Source: Planktosalinus sp963977065
Lineage (GTDB): Bacteria; Bacteroidota; Bacteroidia; Flavobacteriales; Flavobacteriaceae
Assembly: GCA_963977065.1 (NCBI GenBank)
Contig: CAXBNF010000001.1
Span: 124,001-188,000, forward strand
DNA: 64,000 nucleotides
Reading direction: 5' to 3'
This document shows, in pieces, positions 25,133 through 33,810 of the stretch (position 1 is the first letter of the stretch; every line of letters starts with the position of its first letter). The position numbers were made by a program, and so were the translations under genes. Under the pieces are notes generated by a model. It did no database searches. It saw only the letters and a list, made by a program, of their open reading frames with translations, and was not told where the DNA came from.

Positions 25133-25672
25133 TTAATTATATGCTTGCTTAAATTCTTTTCTCAATTCTTCAAAATTGTTTGCAATACTTGCATCATATT
25201 GTGTATCGCCTACGCGTAAAACAAATCCTCCAATAATTGCCGGATCTACTTTGTTGATTAAAGTCACCTCTGTTGCTCCGGTAAGTTCTTTTACTTTAGC
25301 TAAGACTTTTTGCTCCAAAGCTTCGTCAAGAGGAATTGCTGATGTTACAACTGCTTCAACCGCATTGATGCTTGTGTTGTAAAGTGAAATATAATTTTCG
25401 GCAACTTTTTCCAAAAGACCTCCTCGTTTGTTGTCAATCAAAATGTCCATCAGACTCAAAACAGCTTCAGAGGAATTACTGAACACTTCTTTTAAAACAG
25501 TACGTTTTTCTTCTTGTTTTATCAAAGGGCTTTTCAACATCAATTGCAATTCTTTACTTCCTTGAAGGGTGTTCAAAACGTCTTTCATTTCAGCAAAGGT
25601 CTCTTTTGAAGAACCATTATCTGAGGAAAGGTCTAAAACTGCTTTTGCGTATCTTATGGCTGCTCTGCTCAT
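25133..25672 (-). CDS. atpH: ATP synthase delta subunit
   Basis: 179-aa peripheral-stalk subunit joining F1 alpha to the b subunits. The start (SRAAIRYAKAVLDLS) and the C-terminal domain (LINKVDPAIIGGFVLRVGDTQYDASI) match the OSCP/delta family. It starts 7 bp after the atpF stop. Poor sequence conservation is normal for this subunit; gene order confirms it. Confidence 0.95.
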   Translation of the reverse strand: MSRAAIRYAKAVLDLSSDNGSSKETFAEMKDVLNTLQGSKELQLMLKSPLIKQEEKRTVLKEVFSNSSEAVLSLMDILIDNKRGGLLEKVAENYISLYNTSINAVEAVVTSAIPLDEALEQKVLAKVKELTGATEVTLINKVDPAIIGGFVLRVGDTQYDASIANNFEELRKEFKQAYN

Positions 25673-25679
25673 GAGTTGC

Positions 25680-26174
25680 TTAGTTTAGTGTTGCTTTTCC
25701 TAACATATCCTCTACAAGTTTTTCTTGCTGGCCTTTGTTAGATAATTCTTGCTTTACAACTTTTTCTGCAATTTCTAAAGAAAGTGATGCTACCTGACCC
25801 TTCAGTTCGGCAATAGCAGCTTTTTTCTCGCTTTGAATGGCTTCCTGAGCCTGAGCAATCATTTTATCTGCTGTTTGTTTTGCATCCTCTTTCGCGTCAG
25901 CGATCATTTTATTTTTCATATCGCGTGCGTCTTTCAACATCGCTTCGCGTTCTGCACGGGCTTCTTGCAATATTCTTTCATTGTCTGCCTGAAGGTTTTC
26001 CATTTCACGACGAGCAGCTTCAGCAGCAGCAAGGGCGTCTTTAATAGATTCTTCACGAGAACTTACTGCGCCTAGAATAGGTTTCCAGGCAAATTTCTTT
26101 AAAATAAAAAGGAGTATAAGGAAGGTGATTGCCGTCCAAAATACCAATCCAAATCCGGGAGTTACTAAATCCAT
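25680..26174 (-). CDS. atpF: ATP synthase b subunit
   Basis: 164-aa peripheral stalk protein with one N-terminal membrane segment (about 8-27, FGLVFWTAITFLILLFILKK) and a long Ala/Glu/Lys/Arg coiled coil to the end. Normal length for a bacterial b subunit. It begins 75 bp after atpE, beyond a terminator-like hairpin, so it may be made at a lower level than subunit c. Confidence 0.96.
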   Translation of the reverse strand: MDLVTPGFGLVFWTAITFLILLFILKKFAWKPILGAVSSREESIKDALAAAEAARREMENLQADNERILQEARAEREAMLKDARDMKNKMIADAKEDAKQTADKMIAQAQEAIQSEKKAAIAELKGQVASLSLEIAEKVVKQELSNKGQQEKLVEDMLGKATLN

Positions 26175-26204
26175 TTCTAATTTTTTTTAATCATTTAAAT
26201 TTTT

Positions 26205-26245
26205 AAAAACACAGAAGCAACCAACCGTTACTTCTGTGCTTTTTG
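26205..26245 (-). terminator. Terminator-like hairpin between atpE and atpF
   Basis: AAAAGCACAGAAG pairs with CTTCTGTGTTTT on the minus strand across about 13 nt, followed by TTTTTAAAA. It lies immediately after atpE inside the atp operon. A partial terminator or 3'-end stabiliser here would raise atpE message relative to the genes behind it, fitting the ring stoichiometry of subunit c. Confidence 0.55.
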
Positions 26246-26249
26246 ATTT

Positions 26250-26459
26250 TTAACCTTGTAACAAGGCAACAACAACACCAAATAATGCAACCGCCTCAAC
26301 GAAGGCTGCAAGAATAAGTGCAGATGTTTGAATCTTACCTTGGATTTCAGGTTGACGAGCCATAGCTTCCATAGCCGACCCACCAATACGTCCGATACCC
26401 ATTCCAGCTCCAATAGCTGCTAAACCAGCTCCAATAGCTGCGATTCCTGTAATAGTCAT
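26250..26459 (-). CDS. atpE: ATP synthase c subunit
   Basis: 69-aa hairpin of two membrane helices that forms the rotor ring. Gly-rich helix 1 (AAIGAGLAAIGAGMGIGRIGG), polar loop RQPEIQG, and helix 2 with the ion-carrying Glu55 (AAFVEAVALFG). Helix 1 lacks the Gln typical of sodium-binding rings, so a proton ring is more likely. It lies between atpB and atpF; the hairpin after it may set its higher dose. Confidence 0.97.
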   Translation of the reverse strand: MTITGIAAIGAGLAAIGAGMGIGRIGGSAMEAMARQPEIQGKIQTSALILAAFVEAVALFGVVVALLQG

Positions 26460-26478
26460 AGTATAAAATTTAAATTAA

Positions 26479-27600
26479 TTAATGGTGTTCATGTTCTTCT
26501 GTTGCCATTCCAAAATAGAGGGCTGACAAGATGGTAAATATATAAGCCTGAATTGCTGTAACAACAATCTCAATTACTATAATAAATAATGAAAAAGCCA
26601 CAGATACAGGCGCAATTGCAACCGTATTAAAAATAAAAATGAGCGACATTAATGCCAGAATTATAATATGTCCTGCAGTGATATTTGCAAAAAGACGAAT
26701 CATAAGAGAGATGGGTTTTGTAAACATTCCCACAATCTCTATGGGCATTAAAAATATTTTCATTGGGACCGGAACTCCGGGCATCCAGAAAATGTGCTTC
26801 CAGTAGCTTTTGTTTCCACTAAATGTTGTAATGATAAAAGTGAACGTCGCCATTGTTAATGTAAATGCAATATTTCCGGTAAGGTTGGCTCCATTTATGA
26901 TTGGGATTAACCCAAAAATATTATTTAGCCAAATAAAGAAAAAGACCGTTAAAAGGTATGGCATATAACGTGCATACTTTTTCTCACCAATCATTGGTAT
27001 GGCAACTTCATCTCTAATAAACAGGACTAATGGTTCTACAAAACTGGCAATCCCTTTAGGAATAAAATTTTCAGATTTTTTGTATTTTCTGGCAGCTCCA
27101 ATAAATATTAAGAACAATACCAACATTGAAACCCACATCATAAAGACGTTTTTAGTGATGGAGATGTCAAGCGGCTTGGTGGTATTTGCCGGATAACCGT
27201 CTTCGCCTTTTACTAATGTATCTTCACCAGGATTGAGTTGATAGATTTTCTCTTTGTAATTCACAAATTTTCCGCCGTTTCTTTCAACCACAACATTTCC
27301 GTAATAATCGTGATCAAAGGCAGATGACATAAAGGTTGTGAGGCCATTATCAGTCCACAAAATGATAGGAAGAGATATAGAATATTTCTTTTCGCCTATT
27401 TCAATAATATGAAACCCATAAGCATCTTTAACGTGATGCATAATCATGCTCTTGGGGTCAAATTTATTTTCTTTTTCATTTTCCTCTAATAGAGTTTCCT
27501 CTAATGCAGAGCTTTCGTTTTGCGAATAGGAAGCAAATGAAGTCACTAAAAATATTCCTAAAAACAGTGTTCTTATAGCACTTAAGTTCATGGGTATCAT
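26479..27600 (-). CDS. atpB: ATP synthase a subunit with exported N-terminal extension
   Basis: 373-aa proton-channel subunit. The essential Arg is Arg302 (SLMIRLFANITAGH) and the last helices are intact. The first 150 residues are extra compared with E. coli: a signal-like segment (about 5-26, ending SYSQ), then an acidic and beta-rich region outside the membrane. Such an extension is common in Bacteroidota AtpB. Start may be the ATG at 27600 or at 27591. A near-perfect promoter (27632-27662) lies just upstream, so the main atp transcript probably begins here. Ends with a His/Glu-rich tail. Confidence 0.95.
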   Translation of the reverse strand: MIPMNLSAIRTLFLGIFLVTSFASYSQNESSALEETLLEENEKENKFDPKSMIMHHVKDAYGFHIIEIGEKKYSISLPIILWTDNGLTTFMSSAFDHDYYGNVVVERNGGKFVNYKEKIYQLNPGEDTLVKGEDGYPANTTKPLDISITKNVFMMWVSMLVLFLIFIGAARKYKKSENFIPKGIASFVEPLVLFIRDEVAIPMIGEKKYARYMPYLLTVFFFIWLNNIFGLIPIINGANLTGNIAFTLTMATFTFIITTFSGNKSYWKHIFWMPGVPVPMKIFLMPIEIVGMFTKPISLMIRLFANITAGHIIILALMSLIFIFNTVAIAPVSVAFSLFIIVIEIVVTAIQAYIFTILSALYFGMATEEHEHH

Positions 27601-27631
27601 TAAGGTAATAATGCGTTTCTGAAAATCGGTG

Positions 27632-27662
27632 CAAATGTAGTAATACTAAATGAATTGTCAAA
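27632..27662 (-). promoter_or_regulatory. Main atp promoter upstream of atpB
   Basis: Read on the minus strand: TTTG (27659-27662), 19 bp, TACATTTG (27632-27639). Both elements and the spacing fit the Bacteroidota consensus exactly. The expected transcript start is about 27 bp upstream of the atpB ATG. Confidence 0.7.
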
Positions 27663-27677
27663 CAATAAAATACAGGT

Positions 27678-28076
27678 TTATTTCTCTTTGAGAAAAAGTG
27701 TGATGTTGACAATTTCAAAAGCCAAATAAAGAAAATAAGGGATGAAGAAATTAAACACTTCCAAGATTGCATTTTCATTAGGTTTTAACAAAACCGGAAG
27801 TAAAAAAACGATACAAAGAATCATCTTTAAAAGTGTCGCCCCCATAAAAAGAGGAAAGATTTGTGTTTTACCTGCCGCGTGTTTAAAATTTACAATCGTA
27901 TAAACAATTAAAACCGTGATAAAGTGAAATCCATAGATAGCATAAAGCGGCAATATGAGTTCAACATCTTCAAAAAAGTGAAAAGAGATATACCAATGAA
28001 TTGCAAATAACAACAAAGTAAAGAGGAGCAAAAGCATCACAAAGGTAACTTCCCTTTTTAGGAATAATGGATTCAT
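27678..28076 (-). CDS. Small membrane protein of the atp locus (AtpI-like position)
   Basis: 132-aa integral membrane protein with four hydrophobic segments (about 10-31, 42-62, 75-97, 105-127). It overlaps the atpZ stop by 4 bp and precedes atpB by about 80 bp. Position and topology suggest the place taken by AtpI in other bacteria (assembly of the c-ring or Mg2+ supply), but I see no diagnostic motif, so the role is inferred from context only. Confidence 0.75.
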   Translation of the reverse strand: MNPLFLKREVTFVMLLLLFTLLLFAIHWYISFHFFEDVELILPLYAIYGFHFITVLIVYTIVNFKHAAGKTQIFPLFMGATLLKMILCIVFLLPVLLKPNENAILEVFNFFIPYFLYLAFEIVNITLFLKEK

Positions 28077-28324
28077 TGAGTATCTTTTTTTGAATTGGAT
28101 AAGAGTTGCCTAATAGCAGCAAAAATAGCGATTAAAACGGAAAGTAGTGAAAGTCCGGCTGTGAGTATGGGTTTTTTAGTTTCAAAATAATCGTCGAGGA
28201 GGCTTCCACAATAAGTGCCCACACCGATAATAGCAATCATTTGAAATGCAATCCCAGAGTAAACGGCATAATTGCTAAACGCTTTGCTCTGTTTTTTGCT
28301 TTGAGCTTCTTTCTTGTCTTTCAA
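28073..28324 (-). CDS. AtpZ/AtpI-type ATP synthase accessory protein
   Basis: 83-aa protein with two membrane segments (about 21-41 and 53-73) and the Gly-rich turn AFQMIAIIGVGTYCGSLLDD typical of the AtpZ family, which helps assemble or supply ions to the F0 part. Its first 50 bases overlap the end of the bactofilin gene in another frame; no later start codon would remove the overlap. The basic head (KDKKEAQSKKQSK) lies entirely within it. Confidence 0.85.
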   Translation of the reverse strand: MKDKKEAQSKKQSKAFSNYAVYSGIAFQMIAIIGVGTYCGSLLDDYFETKKPILTAGLSLLSVLIAIFAAIRQLLSNSKKDTQ

Positions 28325-28745
28325 AAAGGTGGTTTTGAGATTTTATCGATTCCTCATTTTCTTCCTTCTTTTCAATCATTTGCTTTACAGAGCCTTTCAT
28401 TACACAAGTTGCATTAAAAGCAGCACCCGGTTCAATAGCAAGTTTTCCTGCAACGACATCGCCGTCAACTTGAGCCGTAGCTCTTAAAGTTAAGGTGCCC
28501 GAAATAGTCATATTCCCGGAAAATTTTCCTTCAATATCTGCATTTTCACATTCCAATGTACCTTTTATAACACCGGTTTCACCTAAAACAACTTTTGAGG
28601 GAGTTTTCACATTGCCTTGAATGTTTCCATCAATGCGCATGCCCGATTTTGAAACAAGATCGCCTGTGATTGAGGTTCCTTCAGTAATTCTATTTTGTTG
28701 ATTTCCAACAATGGCGGGGGCTTTGGATTTTTTGTCTGTGAACAT
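28275..28745 (-). CDS. Bactofilin (polymer-forming cytoskeletal protein)
   Basis: 156-aa bactofilin. The core (about 20-120) is a right-handed beta helix of short repeats (TSITGDLVSKSGMRIDGNIQ, GTLECENADIEGKFSG, ADIEGKFSGNMTISGTLTL). Bactofilins polymerise without nucleotide and often position cell-wall enzymes. The charged tail (EKKEENEESIKSQ) is encoded in the overlap with atpZ. It starts 1 bp after the sprE stop, so the two are translationally close; a link to T9SS or wall placement is possible. Confidence 0.92.
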   Translation of the reverse strand: MFTDKKSKAPAIVGNQQNRITEGTSITGDLVSKSGMRIDGNIQGNVKTPSKVVLGETGVIKGTLECENADIEGKFSGNMTISGTLTLRATAQVDGDVVAGKLAIEPGAAFNATCVMKGSVKQMIEKKEENEESIKSQNHLFERQERSSKQKTEQSV

Positions 28746-28746
28746 T

Positions 28747-31290
28747 TTAATTGATTTTGTCGTTATACAATTCCAAATTTTTATGCACTTGAATTACGGC
28801 ATAATTGGGTGAGGATATTTCAATATAGGGTTGATTTAACTTGTATTTTTTGTTTTCTTTTAGGGTTTCTGCAAATCCTCTGGCACCTTCTTTACTGTAA
28901 AGACCGTGAACAACAACAAACACTTTAGATGCATTGTAATAGTCAATTGAGGTGTCAAGGTAATTGAATTTTAATTCATCAATTGCAGTGTCTAATTTGT
29001 CTTTGAGAGCCATTGCCTCTTCTCTGGATGAGACCTCAAATTCATAGATGAGTTTCCAACGTTCAGAGTCGTTGTTGGCTTCAAAGTCAAACTTTTCTAT
29101 TTTGGGTAACTGGGCGTGAAAAATGTTATTGGCTTTTCTTCCTTCTTCAGAATTGGGATAATTAAGCGAAATAAAATTGATTGCATTTTTATATGCTTCA
29201 AAGCCATCTTGCCTTCCAATTGCTGTTGCTTTAAGCAATTCAAACTTTGGCACTAATGGATCTCCCACATACATATTGATATAGCGATCTGCCATAGTTA
29301 TCACTTCACCATACTGCTGGTCTTCAAAAAGATGGTATAGTTCAAAATATTTAAATTCCGGACTTGTTTCATCGGCTCCCAGTTGTGCGCCGGGGTTTCT
29401 TATAAATTCTGCATAGCGAGAATCCGGGTGGTTTGAAACGATGTCATTTTTGTATTGTTCTACTTTAGCGTTATCTCCCAGAAGTTCATATGTTTTATAC
29501 AAATGATATTTTGCAGGAACCACAAGTCGCTCATCAGGCTGATAGGAAAGCAGCGTTTCAAGACGGTTAATTGCCAGATTGTATTCACTAAACTTTTCTT
29601 TGTAGATGAGTCCCAATTGGTAATAGGCCATATCTCTGTCTCTTGTGATACTGTCAATTACTTTTTGGTCACTTGGGATTTGTGCCAGATAAGTTTCAGG
29701 TAAAAAGGCCTCCCCTGTTGTAAATTCTTTTTTGGTTGCTGCCAGTTCATCTTGTGCATCACCAGAATCTAAAACAACCGTTTTATTTGACCTGCGCCAA
29801 TCGTCTTCCAGTTTCCTGTCTCCCCATTGCCTTCTAAACTGTTGCTTACCAAAAGCAGCAGCAGTTGTATTATAGAAATAAAATGTTCCTCCTGCCTCAG
29901 TTGCATCTCCTTTGTTACCACCTTTAAAAAACTCATTGCTTCTAAATCCTTCTTCTGATTTTACTAGCGCCAAAGAATCTGCAATGGCTTTTTCTTTTAG
30001 CTGAGTTGTATATGCGGTAAAATAAGCGAGTCTCTCTCCTTCACTCATTTTGACAATATTCAACACACTGTCATTGACTTTAGCAACCGTTTCATACCTG
30101 ATGACATCTTCAAGATTGTCTCTTTTCTTTTTAATCTGGCGATGCAGTTTGGTGTTTTCAACCAGGCGCTGGAGGGTGCTGTCAAAATAATCGCCCGCCA
30201 TCTTGTACTCAGCTTTGTCAAAATAAATATCTCCAAGAGCTTCATAATTAAAGGCCTGAAGTTTTTGATTTTGTCTAAACTCTTTGATTGATGTGTTGTA
30301 TGCTACAATTGCAGCATCAATTTCATCTGTTTTTGTGTAAAATTTTCCTCTTTGATGGTGAATGATATCAAGGAAGGGTCTGTTTTCTCTGTCTTCTGCA
30401 AGTTTTTCAAGCTGCTCTTCTAGCAACACTTTATCTCCTTTTTCATAATCAAAGTTTTTGATTTTTTCCATTTTGGCGTTAATCATATACGTTCTGGGAG
30501 ATTTTCTATTGAGGGCAATGACTTCATCAAAAGCTATATTTGCACTGTCTTTTTGATTTAAAAGGTTGTAGAGTTGTCCTTTTATGTAGAGGAGTCTTCC
30601 TTTTGTTTCATTGTTTTTAGTAAATTTTGCAGCGTTTTTTATATGAACGACCGCACTATCTGGTGATTCAAGATTGATATAGGCTTGTGCCATCATTGCA
30701 GAAGCATCTGCAAAGTCTTCATCCTCAAGGTTTGCTTCTTCAAATAGTTCTTTTAGGTTTTCAATGGCTACATCTTCATTTTGAAGTCTAATGTTTGTTT
30801 TTTCTCGCCAAATTTTAGCAGTATTCACACTGTTGCTTGTGGGGTATCTGTGAAGTATAAAATTAAACGCCTCAATGGCGGGGATAAATCTGGATTCAAA
30901 ATATCTCGATTTCCCTAAAAGCATATAAGCTTCATCTATTTGAGGGTTGTGTTCTTTTCCGTTGAAGTAGAGAGAATGCTTTTGAATGGCGATAACGGCT
31001 TTGTCTTCAGCGCGTTCAAAATCTGTGTTTCTTGTTTCGCCAGGTAATTGTATTTCTTCCTTAACTTGAATGAGTTCAATTGGCAGAATCTCAAAATAAT
31101 CGTCTTTCATGGTTTGAGCGAGACTTCGCTTACCCTGTTCCAAGGCCAGGTTCCCATTGTATAACGCATTGAATTCTGCATTGACTGCCCGATAATTTCT
31201 TGTCATAAATGTGCTTTTCTTTCGGGAGCAAGAGGAGGCTACCAAAATCAAGACAAGAAGTACTGCTGAAAATTTATAAATGCCCTTCAA
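28747..31290 (-). CDS. sprE: SprE/PorW-type TPR lipoprotein of the type IX secretion system
   Basis: 847-aa lipoprotein with signal and lipobox ending SSC (Cys21), followed by TPR-type helical repeats through most of the chain (for example YMLLGKSRYFESRFIPAIEA, YYQLGLIYKEKFSEYNLAIN). Size, start (SCSRKKSTFMTRNYRAVNAE) and context match SprE of Flavobacterium johnsoniae (PorW), needed for gliding and T9SS secretion. It sits directly upstream of bactofilin and the atp genes, an order I recall for flavobacteria. No catalytic domain. Confidence 0.82.
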   Translation of the reverse strand: MKGIYKFSAVLLVLILVASSCSRKKSTFMTRNYRAVNAEFNALYNGNLALEQGKRSLAQTMKDDYFEILPIELIQVKEEIQLPGETRNTDFERAEDKAVIAIQKHSLYFNGKEHNPQIDEAYMLLGKSRYFESRFIPAIEAFNFILHRYPTSNSVNTAKIWREKTNIRLQNEDVAIENLKELFEEANLEDEDFADASAMMAQAYINLESPDSAVVHIKNAAKFTKNNETKGRLLYIKGQLYNLLNQKDSANIAFDEVIALNRKSPRTYMINAKMEKIKNFDYEKGDKVLLEEQLEKLAEDRENRPFLDIIHHQRGKFYTKTDEIDAAIVAYNTSIKEFRQNQKLQAFNYEALGDIYFDKAEYKMAGDYFDSTLQRLVENTKLHRQIKKKRDNLEDVIRYETVAKVNDSVLNIVKMSEGERLAYFTAYTTQLKEKAIADSLALVKSEEGFRSNEFFKGGNKGDATEAGGTFYFYNTTAAAFGKQQFRRQWGDRKLEDDWRRSNKTVVLDSGDAQDELAATKKEFTTGEAFLPETYLAQIPSDQKVIDSITRDRDMAYYQLGLIYKEKFSEYNLAINRLETLLSYQPDERLVVPAKYHLYKTYELLGDNAKVEQYKNDIVSNHPDSRYAEFIRNPGAQLGADETSPEFKYFELYHLFEDQQYGEVITMADRYINMYVGDPLVPKFELLKATAIGRQDGFEAYKNAINFISLNYPNSEEGRKANNIFHAQLPKIEKFDFEANNDSERWKLIYEFEVSSREEAMALKDKLDTAIDELKFNYLDTSIDYYNASKVFVVVHGLYSKEGARGFAETLKENKKYKLNQPYIEISSPNYAVIQVHKNLELYNDKIN

Positions 31291-31481
31291 ATCAAATAGT
31301 GTTTTTTATATGATAACTAACTAAAAATCTTAGTATTTAGTATGTAAAAATTTTAGCGAGGTGTAAAAATACGTTTCTTTTTGAAAATATTAGAAATGTA
31401 AGCTTAAAATTTGAAGTTAATGCCGGTTTGATTAAAATTATAAAGTTTATAAAAGTAATGCTTCATATTCAATCAAGATTG

Positions 31482-31489
31482 TATTTTTG
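31482..31489 (+). promoter_or_regulatory. PaaE-like gene -7 element
   Basis: TATTTTTG, a perfect TAnnTTTG match, 11 bp before the ATG at 31501. The 210-bp gap to sprE holds no other feature I can name. Confidence 0.4.
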
Positions 31490-31500
31490 CAAAAAAAAGC

Positions 31501-32553
31501 ATGTCAAGACTACATACCCTTACCGTCAAGAAAATCCTAAAGGAAACTCCCGAGGCTGTTTCGATTCATTTTGAAATTCCTCAAAATTTGAAAGACACTT
31601 TTCGCTTTAAAGCCGGGCAATACCTCACTTTGGAGACATCCATTGAGGGAAAAAAAGTGAGAAGGGCTTATTCGCTTTGTTCTACTCCGGAGAGTGGTTT
31701 CCATTCGGTAGTCGTTAAAGAAGTTCAAGGTGGTCATTTTTCTGTTTATGCCAATAAAGGTTTGCGCGAGGGAGATACTATTGATGTGCTTCCGCCGGAA
31801 GGCAACTTTATTTTTGAACCACACCCAAACAATAAAAATACCTATGTTGCTTTTGCCGCCGGAAGTGGAATTACCCCAATCATATCGATACTAAAAACCG
31901 CTTTAGAACAAGAGCCTGAAAGTAAATTTTTACTGGTTTACGGAAATAAATCCCCTGAAGATACCATTTTTATGAAGGCTTTAATGGATTTGCAACAAAC
32001 ATATCAAGACAGGTTTTTTCTGGAGTTTGTCTTTAGTAGAAAAGAAGTTGATGACTACCAGTTTGGCCGAATAAGTAAAGCTATTACAAACTATTTTTTA
32101 AAAAATAAATACAAAGAATTAAACCCTTCATCATATTTTCTTTGTGGTCCTGAGTCAATGATTGCTGAAGTGAAATCAACTTTAATTGAGAAAGGTGTCG
32201 CTGAAAATAGTATTCATTTTGAATTGTTTACAAGCTCTGTTGAACCTGAAGCTTTAGTAAGCTCGGAAAACGGCACAACAACGCTTACCGTTTTTCTGGA
32301 TGACGAAGAAACTAGTTTTGTAATGCCACAAAACAAAACAGTGCTTGAAGCGGTTTTAGAAAAAGACCTCGATGCACCCTATTCCTGTCAGGGAGGTATT
32401 TGCAGTACCTGTATTGCCCGCATTAAAGAAGGAGCGGCCACAATGCGCAAAAATCAAATCCTTACAGATGGCGAAGTGGCTGAAGGATTGATTTTAACCT
32501 GCCAGGCACAGCCTACTACTCCTGTTTTGAAAGTGGATTATGATGATGTTTAG
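31501..32553 (+). CDS. Ferredoxin-NADP reductase-like flavoprotein with C-terminal [2Fe-2S] domain (PaaE-like)
   Basis: 350-aa electron-transfer protein. FAD domain with RAYSL at 55-59, NAD(P) domain with GSGITP at 121-126 and CGPESM at 215-220, and a plant-type ferredoxin domain with cluster ligands Cys296, Cys301, Cys304 and Cys334. This layout is that of PaaE, the reductase of phenylacetyl-CoA epoxidase, and of class III oxygenase reductases. No paaABCD genes are near, so its partner is unknown here. Own -7 box; a CCCCCTCC hairpin repeat follows at once. Confidence 0.9.
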   Translation: MSRLHTLTVKKILKETPEAVSIHFEIPQNLKDTFRFKAGQYLTLETSIEGKKVRRAYSLCSTPESGFHSVVVKEVQGGHFSVYANKGLREGDTIDVLPPEGNFIFEPHPNNKNTYVAFAAGSGITPIISILKTALEQEPESKFLLVYGNKSPEDTIFMKALMDLQQTYQDRFFLEFVFSRKEVDDYQFGRISKAITNYFLKNKYKELNPSSYFLCGPESMIAEVKSTLIEKGVAENSIHFELFTSSVEPEALVSSENGTTTLTVFLDDEETSFVMPQNKTVLEAVLEKDLDAPYSCQGGICSTCIARIKEGAATMRKNQILTDGEVAEGLILTCQAQPTTPVLKVDYDDV

Positions 32554-32586
32554 TCCTCCCCCTAGCCCCCTCCAAAGGAGGGGGAA
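32554..32586. repeat. CCCCCTCC hairpin repeat, copy 1
   Basis: TCCTCCCCCTAGCCCCCTCC then a 3-nt loop and GGAGGGGG, starting at the base after the reductase stop. The same sentence appears at 34495 and 37402. The GC-rich hairpin may stop transcription from either side. Confidence 0.65.
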
Positions 32587-32619
32587 GAGATTAATTTAAT
32601 TAGAAATTGTTGAGAGACT

Positions 32620-33672
32620 TTATCTTTGTAATACCTTCAATAATCTGTCAAAAATTTGCTGAGGAGAAATGGTTTTCATTACATTTTCATAGCCTTTAGG
32701 TAGTTTATTCCCATAGACTGAAGTGGGAATCAACGGAAATTGATTTCTATCTGCCAGGAGCGCATTTTCCAGCGGTTGACCAAAAGGATAAAACCCGGCA
32801 TAAGGATGGGTGACTCCCCAAATCGTTATGGTTGGCACTCCATAAATCGCTGCCAAATGTGCATTGCCACTGTCCATTGCCAACATCCCATCAAGATTTG
32901 AAATGACTTCCAGCTCCTGTTCAAAAGAAAGTGTCCCTGCTAAGTTTGTAGTTGTTGTGTATTTTTGGGTAAGTGTATTTAGCAAGGCTTCTTCGTGCTT
33001 TCCTCCACCAAAAAGAAAAATTTGTGTTTGTTTTTCAGCATCGAGCTTTGCAATGACTTGTTCCATCAATTCAAGCGGATACATTTTTCCCACATGTGCC
33101 GCAAAAGGGGCGATGCCAATATGTTTTGTATAAGTATTGTCAAAAAGTGGTATTATTTTTTCGGGAATCTCTTTCTTTAATGGAAATTGGTGTTGTTCTA
33201 AATCTATTGGAAAGCCCAACTCTTCAAAAACAGCTGCATATCTTTCAAAAGTGGATTTCAGGGGTTTGAATTGTTTGTTATTTGTTCTCGTGAGTGCTTT
33301 TTTTTCGGCTCTGCCTTTGTCAATTTTGACCACAGGAATACCCTTGAACATAAAATATCCCCCCAAAACGTTTGAACGCAATACATTGTGAAGGTCTGCA
33401 ACACCATCGATTCCTTCTTTTTTTAATGTGCTTGCCAATTTTAAAAGTCCGGTGAATCCTTTGTGTTTCTCTTTTACCTCAGCGGGATAGAAGTTTACAT
33501 TGGGCAATTCATCAAACAGCGGTTTGTGAAAGGGTTTAGACAAAACGGTAACCCGTAAATGAGGATACGTAGCACACAAAACTCGCAATACCGGCACACA
33601 CATCGCCACATCTCCCAAAGCGGAGAGACGGATGACGAGGAGGTGTTTCGGGTTTGTGGTTTCTCGTTTCAA
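32620..33672 (-). CDS. Glycosyltransferase family 9 (heptosyltransferase-like)
   Basis: GT9 enzyme; family members add heptose or similar sugars to lipopolysaccharide on the inner membrane. The N-terminal fold (HLLVIRLSALGDVAMCVPVLRV) and donor-site region (GTLSFEQELEVISNLDGMLA, MDSGNAHLAAIYGVPTITIWG) are intact. The frame stays open to an ATG at 33831, but those extra 53 codons are made of dispersed repeats (see repeat entry), so I use the TTG at 33672, giving 350 aa, normal for GT9. The true start is uncertain. Downstream of DUF4254, its usual partner. Confidence 0.85.
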   Translation of the reverse strand: MKRETTNPKHLLVIRLSALGDVAMCVPVLRVLCATYPHLRVTVLSKPFHKPLFDELPNVNFYPAEVKEKHKGFTGLLKLASTLKKEGIDGVADLHNVLRSNVLGGYFMFKGIPVVKIDKGRAEKKALTRTNNKQFKPLKSTFERYAAVFEELGFPIDLEQHQFPLKKEIPEKIIPLFDNTYTKHIGIAPFAAHVGKMYPLELMEQVIAKLDAEKQTQIFLFGGGKHEEALLNTLTQKYTTTTNLAGTLSFEQELEVISNLDGMLAMDSGNAHLAAIYGVPTITIWGVTHPYAGFYPFGQPLENALLADRNQFPLIPTSVYGNKLPKGYENVMKTISPQQIFDRLLKVLQR

Positions 33673-33810
33673 GTTTTTTGTTTCAAGTTTAGTTAGAAAG
33701 TCTCCCGCAGATAACGCGGATTTTCGCAGATTTTTTGGTTCAACTTTTATACAACTATGCCAAAACCTTATGAATTTTTGAAATTTGGTGCTTGGTGCTT
33801 GGAATTTGAT
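33668..33810. repeat. Mosaic of dispersed repeats at the 5' end of the GT9 gene
   Basis: Contains GTTTCAAGTTT twice (33668-33690), a CCCGCAGATAACGCGGATTTTCGCAGATT block (33705-33733 in pieces) and TTGGTGCTTGGTGCTTGGAA (33785-33804). All three are word types I know as common intergenic repeats in Bacteroidota. Together they replace what should be a short leader before GT9. Confidence 0.55.
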
